From contig JAYQBG010000010.1 in NCBI GenBank assembly GCA_038137215.1, positions 27,443-91,442 on the forward strand: a stretch of 64,000 bases of DNA, given 5' to 3'. The notes beneath the pieces were generated by a model. That model was not told where the DNA came from. It ran no database searches and was given only the letters and a program-made list of their open reading frames with translations. Positions 17,471-25,652 of this stretch are shown here, piece after piece. Numbering within the stretch: position 1 is the first letter of the stretch; each line of letters starts with the position of its first letter. This stretch comes from JABJAG01 sp038137215. Lineage in GTDB: Bacteria; Pseudomonadota; Alphaproteobacteria; UBA6615. A program made the translations under genes and the position numbers.

Positions 17471-18355
17471 CTAGAACCCGTAGAACTTCGCCGGATTGTC
17501 CACCATGATTTTCTGGCGCATGGCCTCGTCGGGCACCCACTGGCCGAAGGCCTCGACCGGGTCGGCGTCGTTCGGGTTGACCTCGTACTTGTTCGGATGC
17601 GGCCAGTCGGTGCCCCACATGACGTGGTCCGGATTGGCCTCGATCAGGGCGCGGGCCAGGGGCTGACAATCGTCATAGGGCGGCAGGTCGGTGGCGCTGA
17701 CGCGGTTGGCCCCGGAAATCTTGATCCAGGTGTTGCCGTCGCGCATCAGCTTGAGCAGCGCCTGGAAGCCCTCGGCCTCCACGCCCGCGGCCGCGGGCTG
17801 ATAGGCGAAGTGACCGATCGACATGGGTGTCGTCAGCTTCTCGAAATGGGGCATCAGGGAGACGATATCCTTGCCCGGGAAGAGCCATTCGATATGCCAG
17901 TTGAAGGGACGGATCTTGGCCTCGAGATCGGGCAGTTCCTCGAAGCCGAGCGGCATGCCGCCCTTGTTGTCGGTGTTCAGGCGCACCCCGCGGATGCCCT
18001 GCTCGTGCAGCGCGGCCAGTTCGGGTTCGGTGATGTCCATATCGATGGCGCAGACGCCGAGTGCCCGACCCGGGGTTTCCTCGTTCAGCGCATTCATCCC
18101 GTCGAGGATAGCCGAGTTGTCGGTGCCATAGACGGATGGCTGGGTGAAAACCACGCGGTCGATGCCGAGCTGCGAATGGAGATGCTTGAGGTCTTCCAGG
18201 GTCGATTCCGGCGGATTGTAGCCGCGGTCCGGCGAGAGCGGATACGTGTCATAGAAGACATGGACGTGGGTGTCGATCGAGCCCGCAGGCAGGGTGATGT
18301 TCGGTTTGCGCGGGTTGCGGTCCGGCGCGATGCAATCTCGGATTTCGTTGGCCAT
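17471..18355 (-). CDS. Amidohydrolase-2 family protein, 2-pyrone-4,6-dicarboxylate lactonase (LigI)-like
   Basis: The start is placed at ATG 18355 (MANEIRDCIAP, 294 residues), where an AGGGGA ribosome site is well spaced. The TIM-barrel fold is marked by SIDTHVHVF (His-x-His), the C-terminal VMWGTDWPHP aspartate and PGKDIVSLMPHFEKL. The layout and the short loop before YPLSPDRGYNPPE resemble LigI-type metal-independent lactonases of aromatic ring degradation. No other lig-type ring-cleavage gene is beside it, so the substrate is inferred only from fold. It is transcribed toward the CoxL-like gene. Confidence 0.78.
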   Translation of the reverse strand: MANEIRDCIAPDRNPRKPNITLPAGSIDTHVHVFYDTYPLSPDRGYNPPESTLEDLKHLHSQLGIDRVVFTQPSVYGTDNSAILDGMNALNEETPGRALGVCAIDMDITEPELAALHEQGIRGVRLNTDNKGGMPLGFEELPDLEAKIRPFNWHIEWLFPGKDIVSLMPHFEKLTTPMSIGHFAYQPAAAGVEAEGFQALLKLMRDGNTWIKISGANRVSATDLPPYDDCQPLARALIEANPDHVMWGTDWPHPNKYEVNPNDADPVEAFGQWVPDEAMRQKIMVDNPAKFYGF

Positions 18356-18421
18356 GGCTGTTTCCCCTGGATTCTTAGTGGTCCGGAATTGTCCGGACAA
18401 TTGAACCTGTTGCGTATCACA

Positions 18422-19183
18422 TCACCTGCCGGGCCGAAACCCGATTTCTCGCGCCGCGACATCACGTGATGGGTGCGGGCCCGACGCAATTTCCAGCACC
18501 AGCTTGTTCACCACGGTGCGCGGGAAATCCTCGGGCGATTCCGTCACCACGGTGAAGGCGCCGGGGCCGCCGATCACCCACTCGTGGAAATAGCCTTCGA
18601 GGTCGTACTTCACCCCTTCGACCTCGCTCTGTTCCTGCTGCGGGTTGATCACCAGGCCGTTGATGGCGATGCCGCGCGCCACAGCCCGGTTCCGGGCGGC
18701 CGCGACCAGCGGTTCATCCCCCTTGGAATCGCGCCCGTCGGCTGAGAGATCAATCACCCGGCGGGTGCCCTCGATCCCGTTCCGCTCGAACAACATGGAC
18801 GAGAAATCCAGTGCCGTGGTGATGGAGGTCAGCCCCCCTTTTGGAATGGGAAAAGCCTGGATACCGGCGGCAAAACGCCGGGCATCAGCCGCGCTGGCGA
18901 TGACCTGCCAGCCGACCGTCACCCGCGCCGTATCGGACCACTCCACATAGGTCAGGGCGACCCGCCCCAGCGGTCCGGACAGCATCGCCTCAATGGCGCG
19001 CGGATCGGTTAAGGCGGCGACATAGCCGGCACGTTGCAGATCGACCTCGCTGCCATCGATAGACGCCGAGACATCAACGGCAAGGACCAGCTCCACATCC
19101 ACGGGAATGTCCTGCGCCTGCGCGGCCGACCCAGCCAGCAACAATCCGGCCAGAACAGCGAAAGATTTACGCCAGCGCGCCAT
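18422..19183 (-). CDS. Exported VWA-domain protein (DUF1194-like)
   Basis: A 253-residue protein starting at ATG 19183 with a signal peptide (RKSFAVLAGLLLAGSAAQA). The mature part is a von Willebrand A fold with the metal-site motif DVSASID and a second site near GGLTSITTAL, the DUF1194 pattern of alphaproteobacteria, probably periplasmic. Its start overlaps the end of the upstream alpha/beta hydrolase gene by 17 bases, so the two are co-transcribed and translationally coupled. Function is unknown; VWA domains usually mediate metal-dependent protein binding. Confidence 0.8.
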   Translation of the reverse strand: MARWRKSFAVLAGLLLAGSAAQAQDIPVDVELVLAVDVSASIDGSEVDLQRAGYVAALTDPRAIEAMLSGPLGRVALTYVEWSDTARVTVGWQVIASAADARRFAAGIQAFPIPKGGLTSITTALDFSSMLFERNGIEGTRRVIDLSADGRDSKGDEPLVAAARNRAVARGIAINGLVINPQQEQSEVEGVKYDLEGYFHEWVIGGPGAFTVVTESPEDFPRTVVNKLVLEIASGPHPSRDVAAREIGFRPGR

Positions 19184-20084
19184 GATAAAACGCCCGCAGC
19201 TTTTCGATGATCTCGGCATAGACAGCGGGGTTTTGCGGCTCATAGACCTCGGCGTGGTTGATGTCCGGGATTGTGTGTAGCGACTTCGGGTCTCCCGCCC
19301 GCGCAAACAGGTTCTCGGCCTCCTCGTAGCGCACCATGGTGTCATCGGCGCCATGAATGAGCAGCAGCGGTCGGGGCGCGATCCGGCCCACCCAGTCTTC
19401 GGCGTTGAACCCGATGGCGAGTTCCACATTCTCCAGCGGATAGCCGTCGGGATAGGCGTCCTCGGTCTTGTACATGGTCTTGAAGGCTTGCCGCTCGGCG
19501 GGGCCCGGCGGCGACATCTTCTGATAGGGAAGGGTCTTTCCCGCACCGGTCAGCGCGCGGACGATCCGGTCTGCTGCCAGGCCAGCCTGCAGGGCCTCCC
19601 ACTCTTCGACGGTACGCTTGGAGCGGTGCCAGCGCTCCCCGTTGCCGGGTGCGCCCACTGTTGCGAGCGCCACAATCTCGGGATCGACCGCCGTCGCCTT
19701 GATCGAGGCGCCCCCACCATGGCTGAGCCCCATCACCGCGACCCGTGCCACATCCTCACGCGCCGAGAGCCAGATGCGCGCGGCCAGAATGTCGCGCACC
19801 TGTGCCTCGGGATCGACCCGGCGCGGCGCGCCCTCACTGTCGCCGAAGCCGCGATGATAGAAATCCAGCGTATGATAGCCCGCTGCCGTCAGATCCCGCA
19901 CAAAGGGCGGCATGTAGGTTTCCTTGCGGCCCGTATAGCCGTGCACACAAATGATCGCGGGACGCGTCCCGCCTGCCGCCGCCGGGGTGAAGGTCCCGGC
20001 CAGACGAAGCCCGTCGGCATAGAAGGTGGCAGGCTGGCTTGTCATGAATGGACTTTCGGACAGTTGATCGGCAGGCGCGGTCAT
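19167..20084 (-). CDS. Alpha/beta hydrolase (dienelactone hydrolase/acetyl-xylan esterase-like)
   Basis: A 305-residue cytoplasmic hydrolase. The oxyanion motif is in ICVHGYTG, the nucleophile Ser121 in GLSHGGG, the acid near LLIHGADDTMV and the histidine in IPDINHAEVY. A DFYHRGFGDSEG segment places it among large-substrate esterases with prolyl-oligopeptidase-like cores. An in-frame ATG at 20045 (MTSQPATFY) is an alternative start. It is divergent from the cupin gene and overlaps the VWA gene downstream. The substrate is unknown. Confidence 0.82.
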   Translation of the reverse strand: MTAPADQLSESPFMTSQPATFYADGLRLAGTFTPAAAGGTRPAIICVHGYTGRKETYMPPFVRDLTAAGYHTLDFYHRGFGDSEGAPRRVDPEAQVRDILAARIWLSAREDVARVAVMGLSHGGGASIKATAVDPEIVALATVGAPGNGERWHRSKRTVEEWEALQAGLAADRIVRALTGAGKTLPYQKMSPPGPAERQAFKTMYKTEDAYPDGYPLENVELAIGFNAEDWVGRIAPRPLLLIHGADDTMVRYEEAENLFARAGDPKSLHTIPDINHAEVYEPQNPAVYAEIIEKLRAFYHGALA

Positions 20085-20160
20085 GTCTCAATTCGCGCAA
20101 CGCATAAAACACCGCGTTCGCACCACGACGCAACAGAGCGAACACAAAAGGAGGCCCGCC

Positions 20161-20724
20161 ATGCGCACAACCACTCCGACGCCTGAGGAAATGGAGCGCT
20201 ATATCGCGCGCTTCGAAGACCTGCCCGCCAACAAGGACCGCACGGCGGGCAAAATTCCGCCCGAAGCCCGCGAGATGATGACGGCGCGCGCCACCCGGAC
20301 GGTGATCGCCACCGTGGACAAGGACACCCCCTGGGGCGACGGCGTCATCCCCGGACCGCCGAATTTCGCCGTAGTCATCGCCGAATGTGAGCCCGGCAAC
20401 GGCCCCGGCCTGCACTCCCACGCCCACACGACGGAGACCTTCACCTGCCTGCAGAGCCGGTTCGTGATCGAATGGGGCGATGCGGGTGAACATTCGATCG
20501 AGCTCGACCGGTTCGACACGATCTCCGTCCCGCCCGGCGTGATGCGGCGCTTCGCCAATATCGGCGACGAGCGCGGCCTGCTTCATGTCACACTGCAGGG
20601 ACCGCTGCGCGATGTGGAATTCGCACCGAGCCTGGGCGAAGAACTGCGCGAGCGCTTCGGCGAAGACGTGGTTAACGAGTTGCTGGGCCTTGGCTATACC
20701 TTCAACGCGGGTCTTGAAGACTAG
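20161..20724 (+). CDS. Cupin-domain protein
   Basis: A 187-residue single-cupin protein. The start at 20161 has a perfect AAAGGAGG ribosome site. The first cupin motif appears as GLHSHAHTTETF, giving two or three metal-binding histidines and a glutamate, and the second as DTISVPPGVMRRFANIG. Helical segments flank the barrel. Such proteins can be small dioxygenases, isomerases or binding proteins; the metal ligands appear intact, so catalysis is possible. It faces the PPOX gene tail to tail. Confidence 0.8.
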   Translation: MRTTTPTPEEMERYIARFEDLPANKDRTAGKIPPEAREMMTARATRTVIATVDKDTPWGDGVIPGPPNFAVVIAECEPGNGPGLHSHAHTTETFTCLQSRFVIEWGDAGEHSIELDRFDTISVPPGVMRRFANIGDERGLLHVTLQGPLRDVEFAPSLGEELRERFGEDVVNELLGLGYTFNAGLED

Positions 20725-20742
20725 GCAAGAGCTGTAATCCGG

Positions 20743-21360
20743 CTAATACAGGTTGTTCTTGTAGTCGTTGGCGAGCTTCGCATCGACTTCGTCGGCATCC
20801 ACGCCGTACCAGTCCTGATTAATCTTACCGAGGGTCGGGAAATCGCGTTTCTGCACCTGATTGTCCGGGTTCCAGAGATCGGCCCGGATGATCGCCTTGC
20901 CGCAGTGGAAATAGACATGGCGGATGTCGATGACAAGAGCGGCGCGCGGCGGCTTGCCATTGGCAATCATCTTCCCGAGCAACTTTTCGTCGGTGGTCAG
21001 ACGGGCGCGGCCGTTCAGGCGCAGCACTTCGTTGAGCCCCTGGACCATGAACATCACGGCGATCTCCGGGTTCTCCATGATATTGTGAAAGGTGTCCGTG
21101 CGCCGGTTCCCCGGGCGGTCGGGGATGGCGATGGTGGTGTCGTCGATCACATGAATGAAACCGGGCGCATCACCGCGCGGGCTGCAATCGGCCGGGCCGT
21201 CTCCGGCCGCCGATGTGGAGAGCACGCAGAACGAACTCAGCTCCAGGAAGCGCCGACAGTGGTGATTGAGTTCCGGTTTCTCCTTGCGCGCCAGATGGCC
21301 CTGGGGTTCCCCATAGTGATCGACCAGTTCCTCAACCGTCTTGATATCGCCATCCGGCAT
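20743..21360 (-). CDS. PPOX-class FMN flavoprotein (pyridoxamine phosphate oxidase-like)
   Basis: A 205-residue protein starting at ATG 21360 (MPDGDIKTVEELVDHYG) with an AAGGAG ribosome site. It has the split-barrel flavin fold: FCVLSTSAAGDGPADCSPRGDAPGF, then NPEIAVMFMVQGLNEVLRLNGRARL and HVYFHCGKAIIRADLW. This pattern fits the MSMEG_1061-like FMN-dependent PPOX group, whose members reduce varied substrates with F420 or FMN; true pyridoxal phosphate synthesis is unlikely because the substrate residues of PdxH are not evident. Its role here is unknown. Confidence 0.8.
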   Translation of the reverse strand: MPDGDIKTVEELVDHYGEPQGHLARKEKPELNHHCRRFLELSSFCVLSTSAAGDGPADCSPRGDAPGFIHVIDDTTIAIPDRPGNRRTDTFHNIMENPEIAVMFMVQGLNEVLRLNGRARLTTDEKLLGKMIANGKPPRAALVIDIRHVYFHCGKAIIRADLWNPDNQVQKRDFPTLGKINQDWYGVDADEVDAKLANDYKNNLY

Positions 21361-21445
21361 GCCATGCTCCTTGGTTATGGCAGCCAGCGTGTCGCGCCGG
21401 GGGCTTTTCGTCAACAACTGCCGAGAACCACGCTAGAATGGGGTC

Positions 21446-22318
21446 ATGACTGAAAAGATCTATCTCGACTACACCCGCGAAGAGCTCGACGCTCAGTACA
21501 TCAACGTCAAGACGGACGCCGATGAGCTGACCCGGCAACGGCTGGTGACACTGTCCGCCGAGGTGGCCGAACGCCTGGCCATTGAACGCGATCTGGCCTA
21601 CAGCGATCATCCCAACGACAGGTTCGATCTGTATCGTGCCGACGGCCCACCGGGACCGGTGATCGTCTTCACCCATGGCGGCCAATGGCAGCGCGTCTCG
21701 ACCACATCGTCAAGCAGCTGGGCCGAAGCAGCACTCTCCCATGGCATCTCTTTCGTGGCCGGGACCTTTCCGATACTGCCGGATGTCACGATTCCGGAGA
21801 TGGTGGACCACGCCACCGCCCTGACACGCTACGTTCGCGCCAACGCGGACGCCCTCGGCGTGGACCCGTCGCGGATCTGCATCGCCGGCCATTCCTCGGG
21901 CGCACATCTGGCCGCTTCGGTTCTGGTGCGTCTGGCCAATGAGGACGATCTCGACGGGATCGTCTGTGGCATGACCATCAGCGGCAACTACGACATGCGC
22001 CCGCTGATGCTGAGCTACCGTAAGGAGTTCATGCTGCTGAGCGACGAGGAAACCGTCTCCATGTCACCGCTGTTGATGCTCGACAAGCCGATGCCGCCGG
22101 TGCAGGTGATGCATGGCGGGGTGGAAAGCAACGAATTCAAGCGCCAGGCCAGCACCTGGCATGCGGCACTGGCCGAACGCGGAGACGCAAAGCTGCTCGC
22201 CGTCCCCCACGCGAACCACTTCAATGTGTTCCTGGGGCTCGAGGACCGGGACGGCCCGGCCTGGGAATTTCTGACCGCGCACCTGACCGGCGCGGCTGCA
22301 ACCAAGGCTGCGCAGTAA
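21446..22318 (+). CDS. Alpha/beta hydrolase, arylformamidase/esterase-like
   Basis: A 290-residue hydrolase of the hormone-sensitive-lipase/kynurenine-formamidase type. The oxyanion motif is HGG at 77-79, the nucleophile Ser150 is in GHSSGAH, and the histidine lies in VPHANHFNVF. The N-terminus (YLDYTREELDAQYINVKT) resembles bacterial arylformamidase-like proteins that start with a YxxxxLDAQY segment. No tryptophan-catabolism gene (kynU, kynA) is adjacent, so kynurenine formamidase activity is only a possibility. It is divergent from the PPOX gene. Confidence 0.82.
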   Translation: MTEKIYLDYTREELDAQYINVKTDADELTRQRLVTLSAEVAERLAIERDLAYSDHPNDRFDLYRADGPPGPVIVFTHGGQWQRVSTTSSSSWAEAALSHGISFVAGTFPILPDVTIPEMVDHATALTRYVRANADALGVDPSRICIAGHSSGAHLAASVLVRLANEDDLDGIVCGMTISGNYDMRPLMLSYRKEFMLLSDEETVSMSPLLMLDKPMPPVQVMHGGVESNEFKRQASTWHAALAERGDAKLLAVPHANHFNVFLGLEDRDGPAWEFLTAHLTGAAATKAAQ

Positions 22319-22327
22319 TCCAACGAC

Positions 22328-22347
22328 CGTCATGCCCGGGCATGACG
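22328..22347. repeat. Perfect 20-base palindrome, repeat type B, short copy
   Basis: The sequence cgtcatgcccgggcatgacg is fully self-complementary and lies between convergent genes, where it can terminate both transcripts. It is followed by ttgattgg, a tail shared with the longer type B element at 43313-43387 (ctgattgg after gcatgacg). Confidence 0.8.
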
Positions 22348-22356
22348 TTGATTGGT

Positions 22357-23595
22357 CTATTCCGCTGCCTTTGCCGTGACTTCCGGCTCGATGATCGCGC
22401 CCGACCCGATCAGGCTGTCGATCTCGTCGGCCCCGAAGCCGAATTCGGCGAGAACCTCGCGCGAATGTTCGCCAAGCAACGGCGCGCCCCGGCGGATCGA
22501 GGTCGGCTTGGCCGAATACTTGATCGGATGGGCGATCACACTGTGTTCCCCGCCGGTCGCCGCAGGCACCTTGGCAATCATGCCACGGGCGATGGTGTGG
22601 GGGTCTTCGGACATCTCCTTGACGTCATAGACCGGTCCAGCCGGCACGCCGGCCGCTTCCAGCTTTTCCAGCCATTCGCTGGTGGTCCGGTGGGACAGGA
22701 TCTCCGTCAGGGTTTCGACCAGCGCATCGAGATTGGTCATCCGCATGTTGCTGGTCTCGAACCGCGGGTCCTCGGCTAGTTCGGGCGCATCGATCGCCGC
22801 AACGAATTTGAGCCAGGTGTTCTGGTTCGCAGCCCCCACCACCAGCGAGGTGTCCTTGGTCGGAAAGGCCTGATAGGGCGCCGACAGCGGATGGGCCGAG
22901 CCCATCGGCTGGGGAATTTCGCCGCTCGCGTGATAAATCGCGGTTTGCCAGAAGGTGTGCAGGATGCCCGCTTCATAGAGCGAGGCATCCACATACTGGC
23001 CCTCGCCGGTTTCGTAGCGGCTGACCACGGCGCCCAGAATACCCGTCGCCGCGAGAATACCCGCCGTGATGTCGGTGATCGGCGCGCCGACCTTGACCGG
23101 CGGGCGCCCCGGCGCTTCGCCGGTGATGCTCATGATGCCGGACATGCCCTGGGTGATCAGGTCGAACCCGCCGCGCTCGGCATAGGGACCCGTGCGCCCG
23201 AAGCCGGAAAGCGAGCAGTAGATCAGCCGCGGGTTGATCTTGTGCATCTCTTCCCAGCCGATCCCGAAATGCTCCATCGCGCCCTTGCGGTAGTTCTCGA
23301 TGAACACGTCTGCCTGCGAGATCACCCGGTGCAGTGCGGCCCGGCCCTCTTCGGATTTGGTGTTCACGGCCAGACCGCGCTTGTTGCGGTTCATCATGGC
23401 GAAGGCCGCGGAATCGCCCTGCTCTCCTTCGCCGAAGCGTCTTGTGTCGTCGCCGCCGGGCGCACGCTCGACCTTGATCACATCCGCGCCCATATCCGCG
23501 AGCATCTGGCCGCAGGTGGGAGCCGCCATGATGTGGCTCATCTCGATAACCTTGAGGCCATTCAGCAGGCCGATTTTTTGATTGCTCATTTCCAT
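22357..23595 (-). CDS. Family III CoA-transferase (CaiB/BaiF type)
   Basis: A 412-residue enzyme with VIEMSHIMAAPTCGQMLADMGADV at the N-terminus, FDLITQGMSGIMSITGEAPG in the middle, and PITDITAG, where Asp175 is the equivalent of the catalytic aspartate. It differs considerably from the copy at 6546-7751, so the two probably handle different acids. The gene is downstream of an enoyl-CoA hydratase-like gene in the same direction, separated by a type A repeat. Activation of a carboxylate that the hydratase-like enzyme then processes is a reasonable inference. Confidence 0.88.
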   Translation of the reverse strand: MEMSNQKIGLLNGLKVIEMSHIMAAPTCGQMLADMGADVIKVERAPGGDDTRRFGEGEQGDSAAFAMMNRNKRGLAVNTKSEEGRAALHRVISQADVFIENYRKGAMEHFGIGWEEMHKINPRLIYCSLSGFGRTGPYAERGGFDLITQGMSGIMSITGEAPGRPPVKVGAPITDITAGILAATGILGAVVSRYETGEGQYVDASLYEAGILHTFWQTAIYHASGEIPQPMGSAHPLSAPYQAFPTKDTSLVVGAANQNTWLKFVAAIDAPELAEDPRFETSNMRMTNLDALVETLTEILSHRTTSEWLEKLEAAGVPAGPVYDVKEMSEDPHTIARGMIAKVPAATGGEHSVIAHPIKYSAKPTSIRRGAPLLGEHSREVLAEFGFGADEIDSLIGSGAIIEPEVTAKAAE

Positions 23596-23623
23596 CTCCC
23601 TCGGTGTCCGATCATATCCTCAT

Positions 23624-23682
23624 CCTGAGCCTAACGAAGGATAGGATGTGGAAGCTCATACTTCGACAAGCTCAGCATGAGG
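23624..23682. repeat. Dispersed repeat, type A, copy 2 (inverted relative to copy 1)
   Basis: Contains cctgagcctaacgaagg (23624-23640) and cttcgacaagctcagcatga (23661-23680), the reverse-complement counterparts of the two blocks at 5909-5970. It lies between two leftward genes, the hydratase-like gene and the CoA-transferase gene. Confidence 0.78.
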
Positions 23683-23691
23683 TCTCTCGGA

Positions 23692-24495
23692 TCAGCGTCC
23701 CTCGAACTCGGGCTTCTCCTTGGCCAGAAAGGCCCGGAACCCGGTGTTGAAATCTTCCGTGTCGAAACAGGCAAAGCCCTCGGCCTGCTCAGCCTGCGTC
23801 AGAGGCGGTCCGCCCGCGAGCACCCGGTCGACAAACTTCTTGTGCCAGCGATTGACCAGCGGCGCGCCATCGGCAATCCGGCGAACCGTTTTATAGGTCT
23901 CTTCTTCCACCGCGTCATCGGGAACCACGCGGTTCACCAGCCCCTTGTCTTGGGCTTCGGCGGCATCAAAGACGCGTGCCTCGTAGAGAATCTCCAGGGC
24001 CACCGAGCGCCCGACCAGGCCGACCAGCGCCTCGACCTCGGGATAGGCCATCACCAGGCCAAGCCGGTTGATCGGCACCCCGAAGCGTGACCCCTCACCG
24101 CAGATACGCATGTCGCACATCAGCGCGATCTCCAGCGCGCCGCCGACGCACAACCCCTTGATCAGCGCGACCACCGGATGCGGGCAGTCGCGGATCGCGT
24201 GCATCGCGTTGTGCATCAGAGCGCCGTATTCGGTCGCCTGTTCAGAATTGGATCGCTCGGTTTCGAACTCGGAGATATCGGCACCCGGCCCCATCGCCTT
24301 GTCGCCTGCGCCCCGCAGGACAACGCAGCGGACCGAATCATCGGCCCCGAGTTCGCGCATGACTTCGGCGATCCGGGCCCACATGGCCTTGTTCAGGGCG
24401 TTGAGTTTCTCCGGACGGTTCAGAACAACCGTCGCGATGTCCCCATCGCGCTGAACCAGAACCACATCGTCGTCAGCGACTGTTGAATCACTCAT
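23692..24495 (-). CDS. Enoyl-CoA hydratase/isomerase-family protein
   Basis: The start is ATG 24495 (MSDSTVADDD) with a GGGAG ribosome site, giving 267 residues; the frame continues upstream but is then antisense to the deacetylase gene. The oxyanion-hole segments are GPGADI and GLCVGGALE. The first catalytic glutamate of hydratases is kept (Glu122, GGALEIAL), but the second position, usually PE, reads PINRLG, so plain hydration is doubtful and isomerase, dehydratase or thioesterase-like chemistry is possible. It sits upstream of the family III CoA-transferase gene. Confidence 0.83.
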   Translation of the reverse strand: MSDSTVADDDVVLVQRDGDIATVVLNRPEKLNALNKAMWARIAEVMRELGADDSVRCVVLRGAGDKAMGPGADISEFETERSNSEQATEYGALMHNAMHAIRDCPHPVVALIKGLCVGGALEIALMCDMRICGEGSRFGVPINRLGLVMAYPEVEALVGLVGRSVALEILYEARVFDAAEAQDKGLVNRVVPDDAVEEETYKTVRRIADGAPLVNRWHKKFVDRVLAGGPPLTQAEQAEGFACFDTEDFNTGFRAFLAKEKPEFEGR

Positions 24496-24627
24496 GATGT
24501 CTCCCAAAAATGTCCTTCGCCGTGTCATGCGGACGTCTTTTGTCTGTCTGCACCGGTCAGTATAATGCCTTCCACGACATAACGCGCGCCTGACCAGATC
24601 AAAAGGCCGTCCAGGGAGAAAAATACA

Positions 24628-25557
24628 ATGCAAGGCATGATGCCGGGCGACCGCCTGCCCTTTTCCGCCATTACCGACCGCAAACCGCTGCCCCTGCCCG
24701 ACGGCGCCAGAATGGTGCTCTGGCCGATTCTGGCGCTGGAGGTCTGGGACATCGTCCGGGCCATGGCGCGGATGGTCATTCCGCCGCCCCAGGGCGTGCC
24801 GATGATTCCCGACCACCCCAACTGGAGCTGGCACGAATACGGCATGCGGGTCGGCTTCTGGCGCATCAAGTCGATGCTCGACGATCTGGGTGTGCGCCCC
24901 ACCGTCACCCTGAACGCACGGACCATCGAGGATTATCCCCGCGCGTCGGAAGCCGTGCTGGAAGCCGGCTGGGAGTTCAATGCCCATTCCTATGAGCAGA
25001 TGCCGATGCATAAGCTGAAAGATGAGCGCGCGGTCATCGACAAGTCCCTCAAGATCATCGGCGACTTCTGCGGCAAACCCCCGCGCGGCTGGTTCGGGCC
25101 GGGGCTGACCCAGACCTATCAGACGATCGACCATCTGGCCGAGGCCGGCGTCGAATATATCGGGGACTGGGTGCTGGACGACCAGCCGGTGCACCTGAAG
25201 ACCACCAGCGGGAAGCCCATGGTGGCCCTGCCCTACAACTACGAGCTGCACGACATCGTCATGATGGCGATCCAGCATCACCCCTCAGAGGTCTACAAGA
25301 ACCGCTCGCTGGACTATTTCGAGACGATCTACGCCGAGAGCCACGAGCACACGCGGATCATGGCGGTGGCGATGCACCCGTATCTCTCGGGTTCGCCCCA
25401 CCGGATCAAATATGTGCGCGAGACCTTCGAGCATATTCTCTCGCATCCCGGCGTGGTGTGCTGGGACGGCGAACAGATTCTCGACTGGTTCCTGCAGGAG
25501 CGCCCGGCGCCCAAGCCGCGCAAAAGGAAGTCCGCCACGAAAAAGAAAAAGAAGTAG
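24628..25557 (+). CDS. Polysaccharide deacetylase-fold protein (PuuE/allantoinase-like)
   Basis: A 309-residue NodB-homology-fold protein. Motifs such as ILALEVWD, EFNAHSYEQMPM, GWFGPGLTQT and MHPYLSGSPHR follow the PuuE-type allantoinase-like branch rather than chitin or peptidoglycan deacetylases. There is no signal peptide, which supports a small cytoplasmic substrate. The last 20 residues are a Lys/Arg-rich tail (KPRKRKSATKKKKK), unusual for the family and perhaps for nucleic-acid or membrane-surface binding. A GGGAG ribosome site precedes the ATG. It lies two genes before glycerol kinase, with the amidase between. Confidence 0.78.
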   Translation: MQGMMPGDRLPFSAITDRKPLPLPDGARMVLWPILALEVWDIVRAMARMVIPPPQGVPMIPDHPNWSWHEYGMRVGFWRIKSMLDDLGVRPTVTLNARTIEDYPRASEAVLEAGWEFNAHSYEQMPMHKLKDERAVIDKSLKIIGDFCGKPPRGWFGPGLTQTYQTIDHLAEAGVEYIGDWVLDDQPVHLKTTSGKPMVALPYNYELHDIVMMAIQHHPSEVYKNRSLDYFETIYAESHEHTRIMAVAMHPYLSGSPHRIKYVRETFEHILSHPGVVCWDGEQILDWFLQERPAPKPRKRKSATKKKKK

Positions 25558-25565
25558 TTCACCCA

Positions 25566-25635
25566 CCTCATCCCCGGACAGGCCCGGGATGAGGCCAGAC
25601 TCCGAAACCCTCATGCTGAGCTCGACGACGCATGG
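25566..25635. repeat. Composite palindromic repeat (type B-like hairpin plus degenerate type A)
   Basis: The arms cctcatccc (25566-25574) and gggatgagg (25586-25594) form a strong hairpin 8 bases after the deacetylase stop, a likely terminator. The following 25609-25635 resembles the type A core (cctcatgctgagctcgacga then gcatggg). The second part reaches into the upstream in-frame start candidate of the amidase. Confidence 0.65.
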
Positions 25636-25652
25636 GCTTGGACAGGCAGATC

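Noticed and set aside
25632..25652. ATG at 25632 as the amidase start.
   Set aside because: It falls within the degenerate type A repeat, and the seven extra residues are not family-like; ATG 25653 is preferred.
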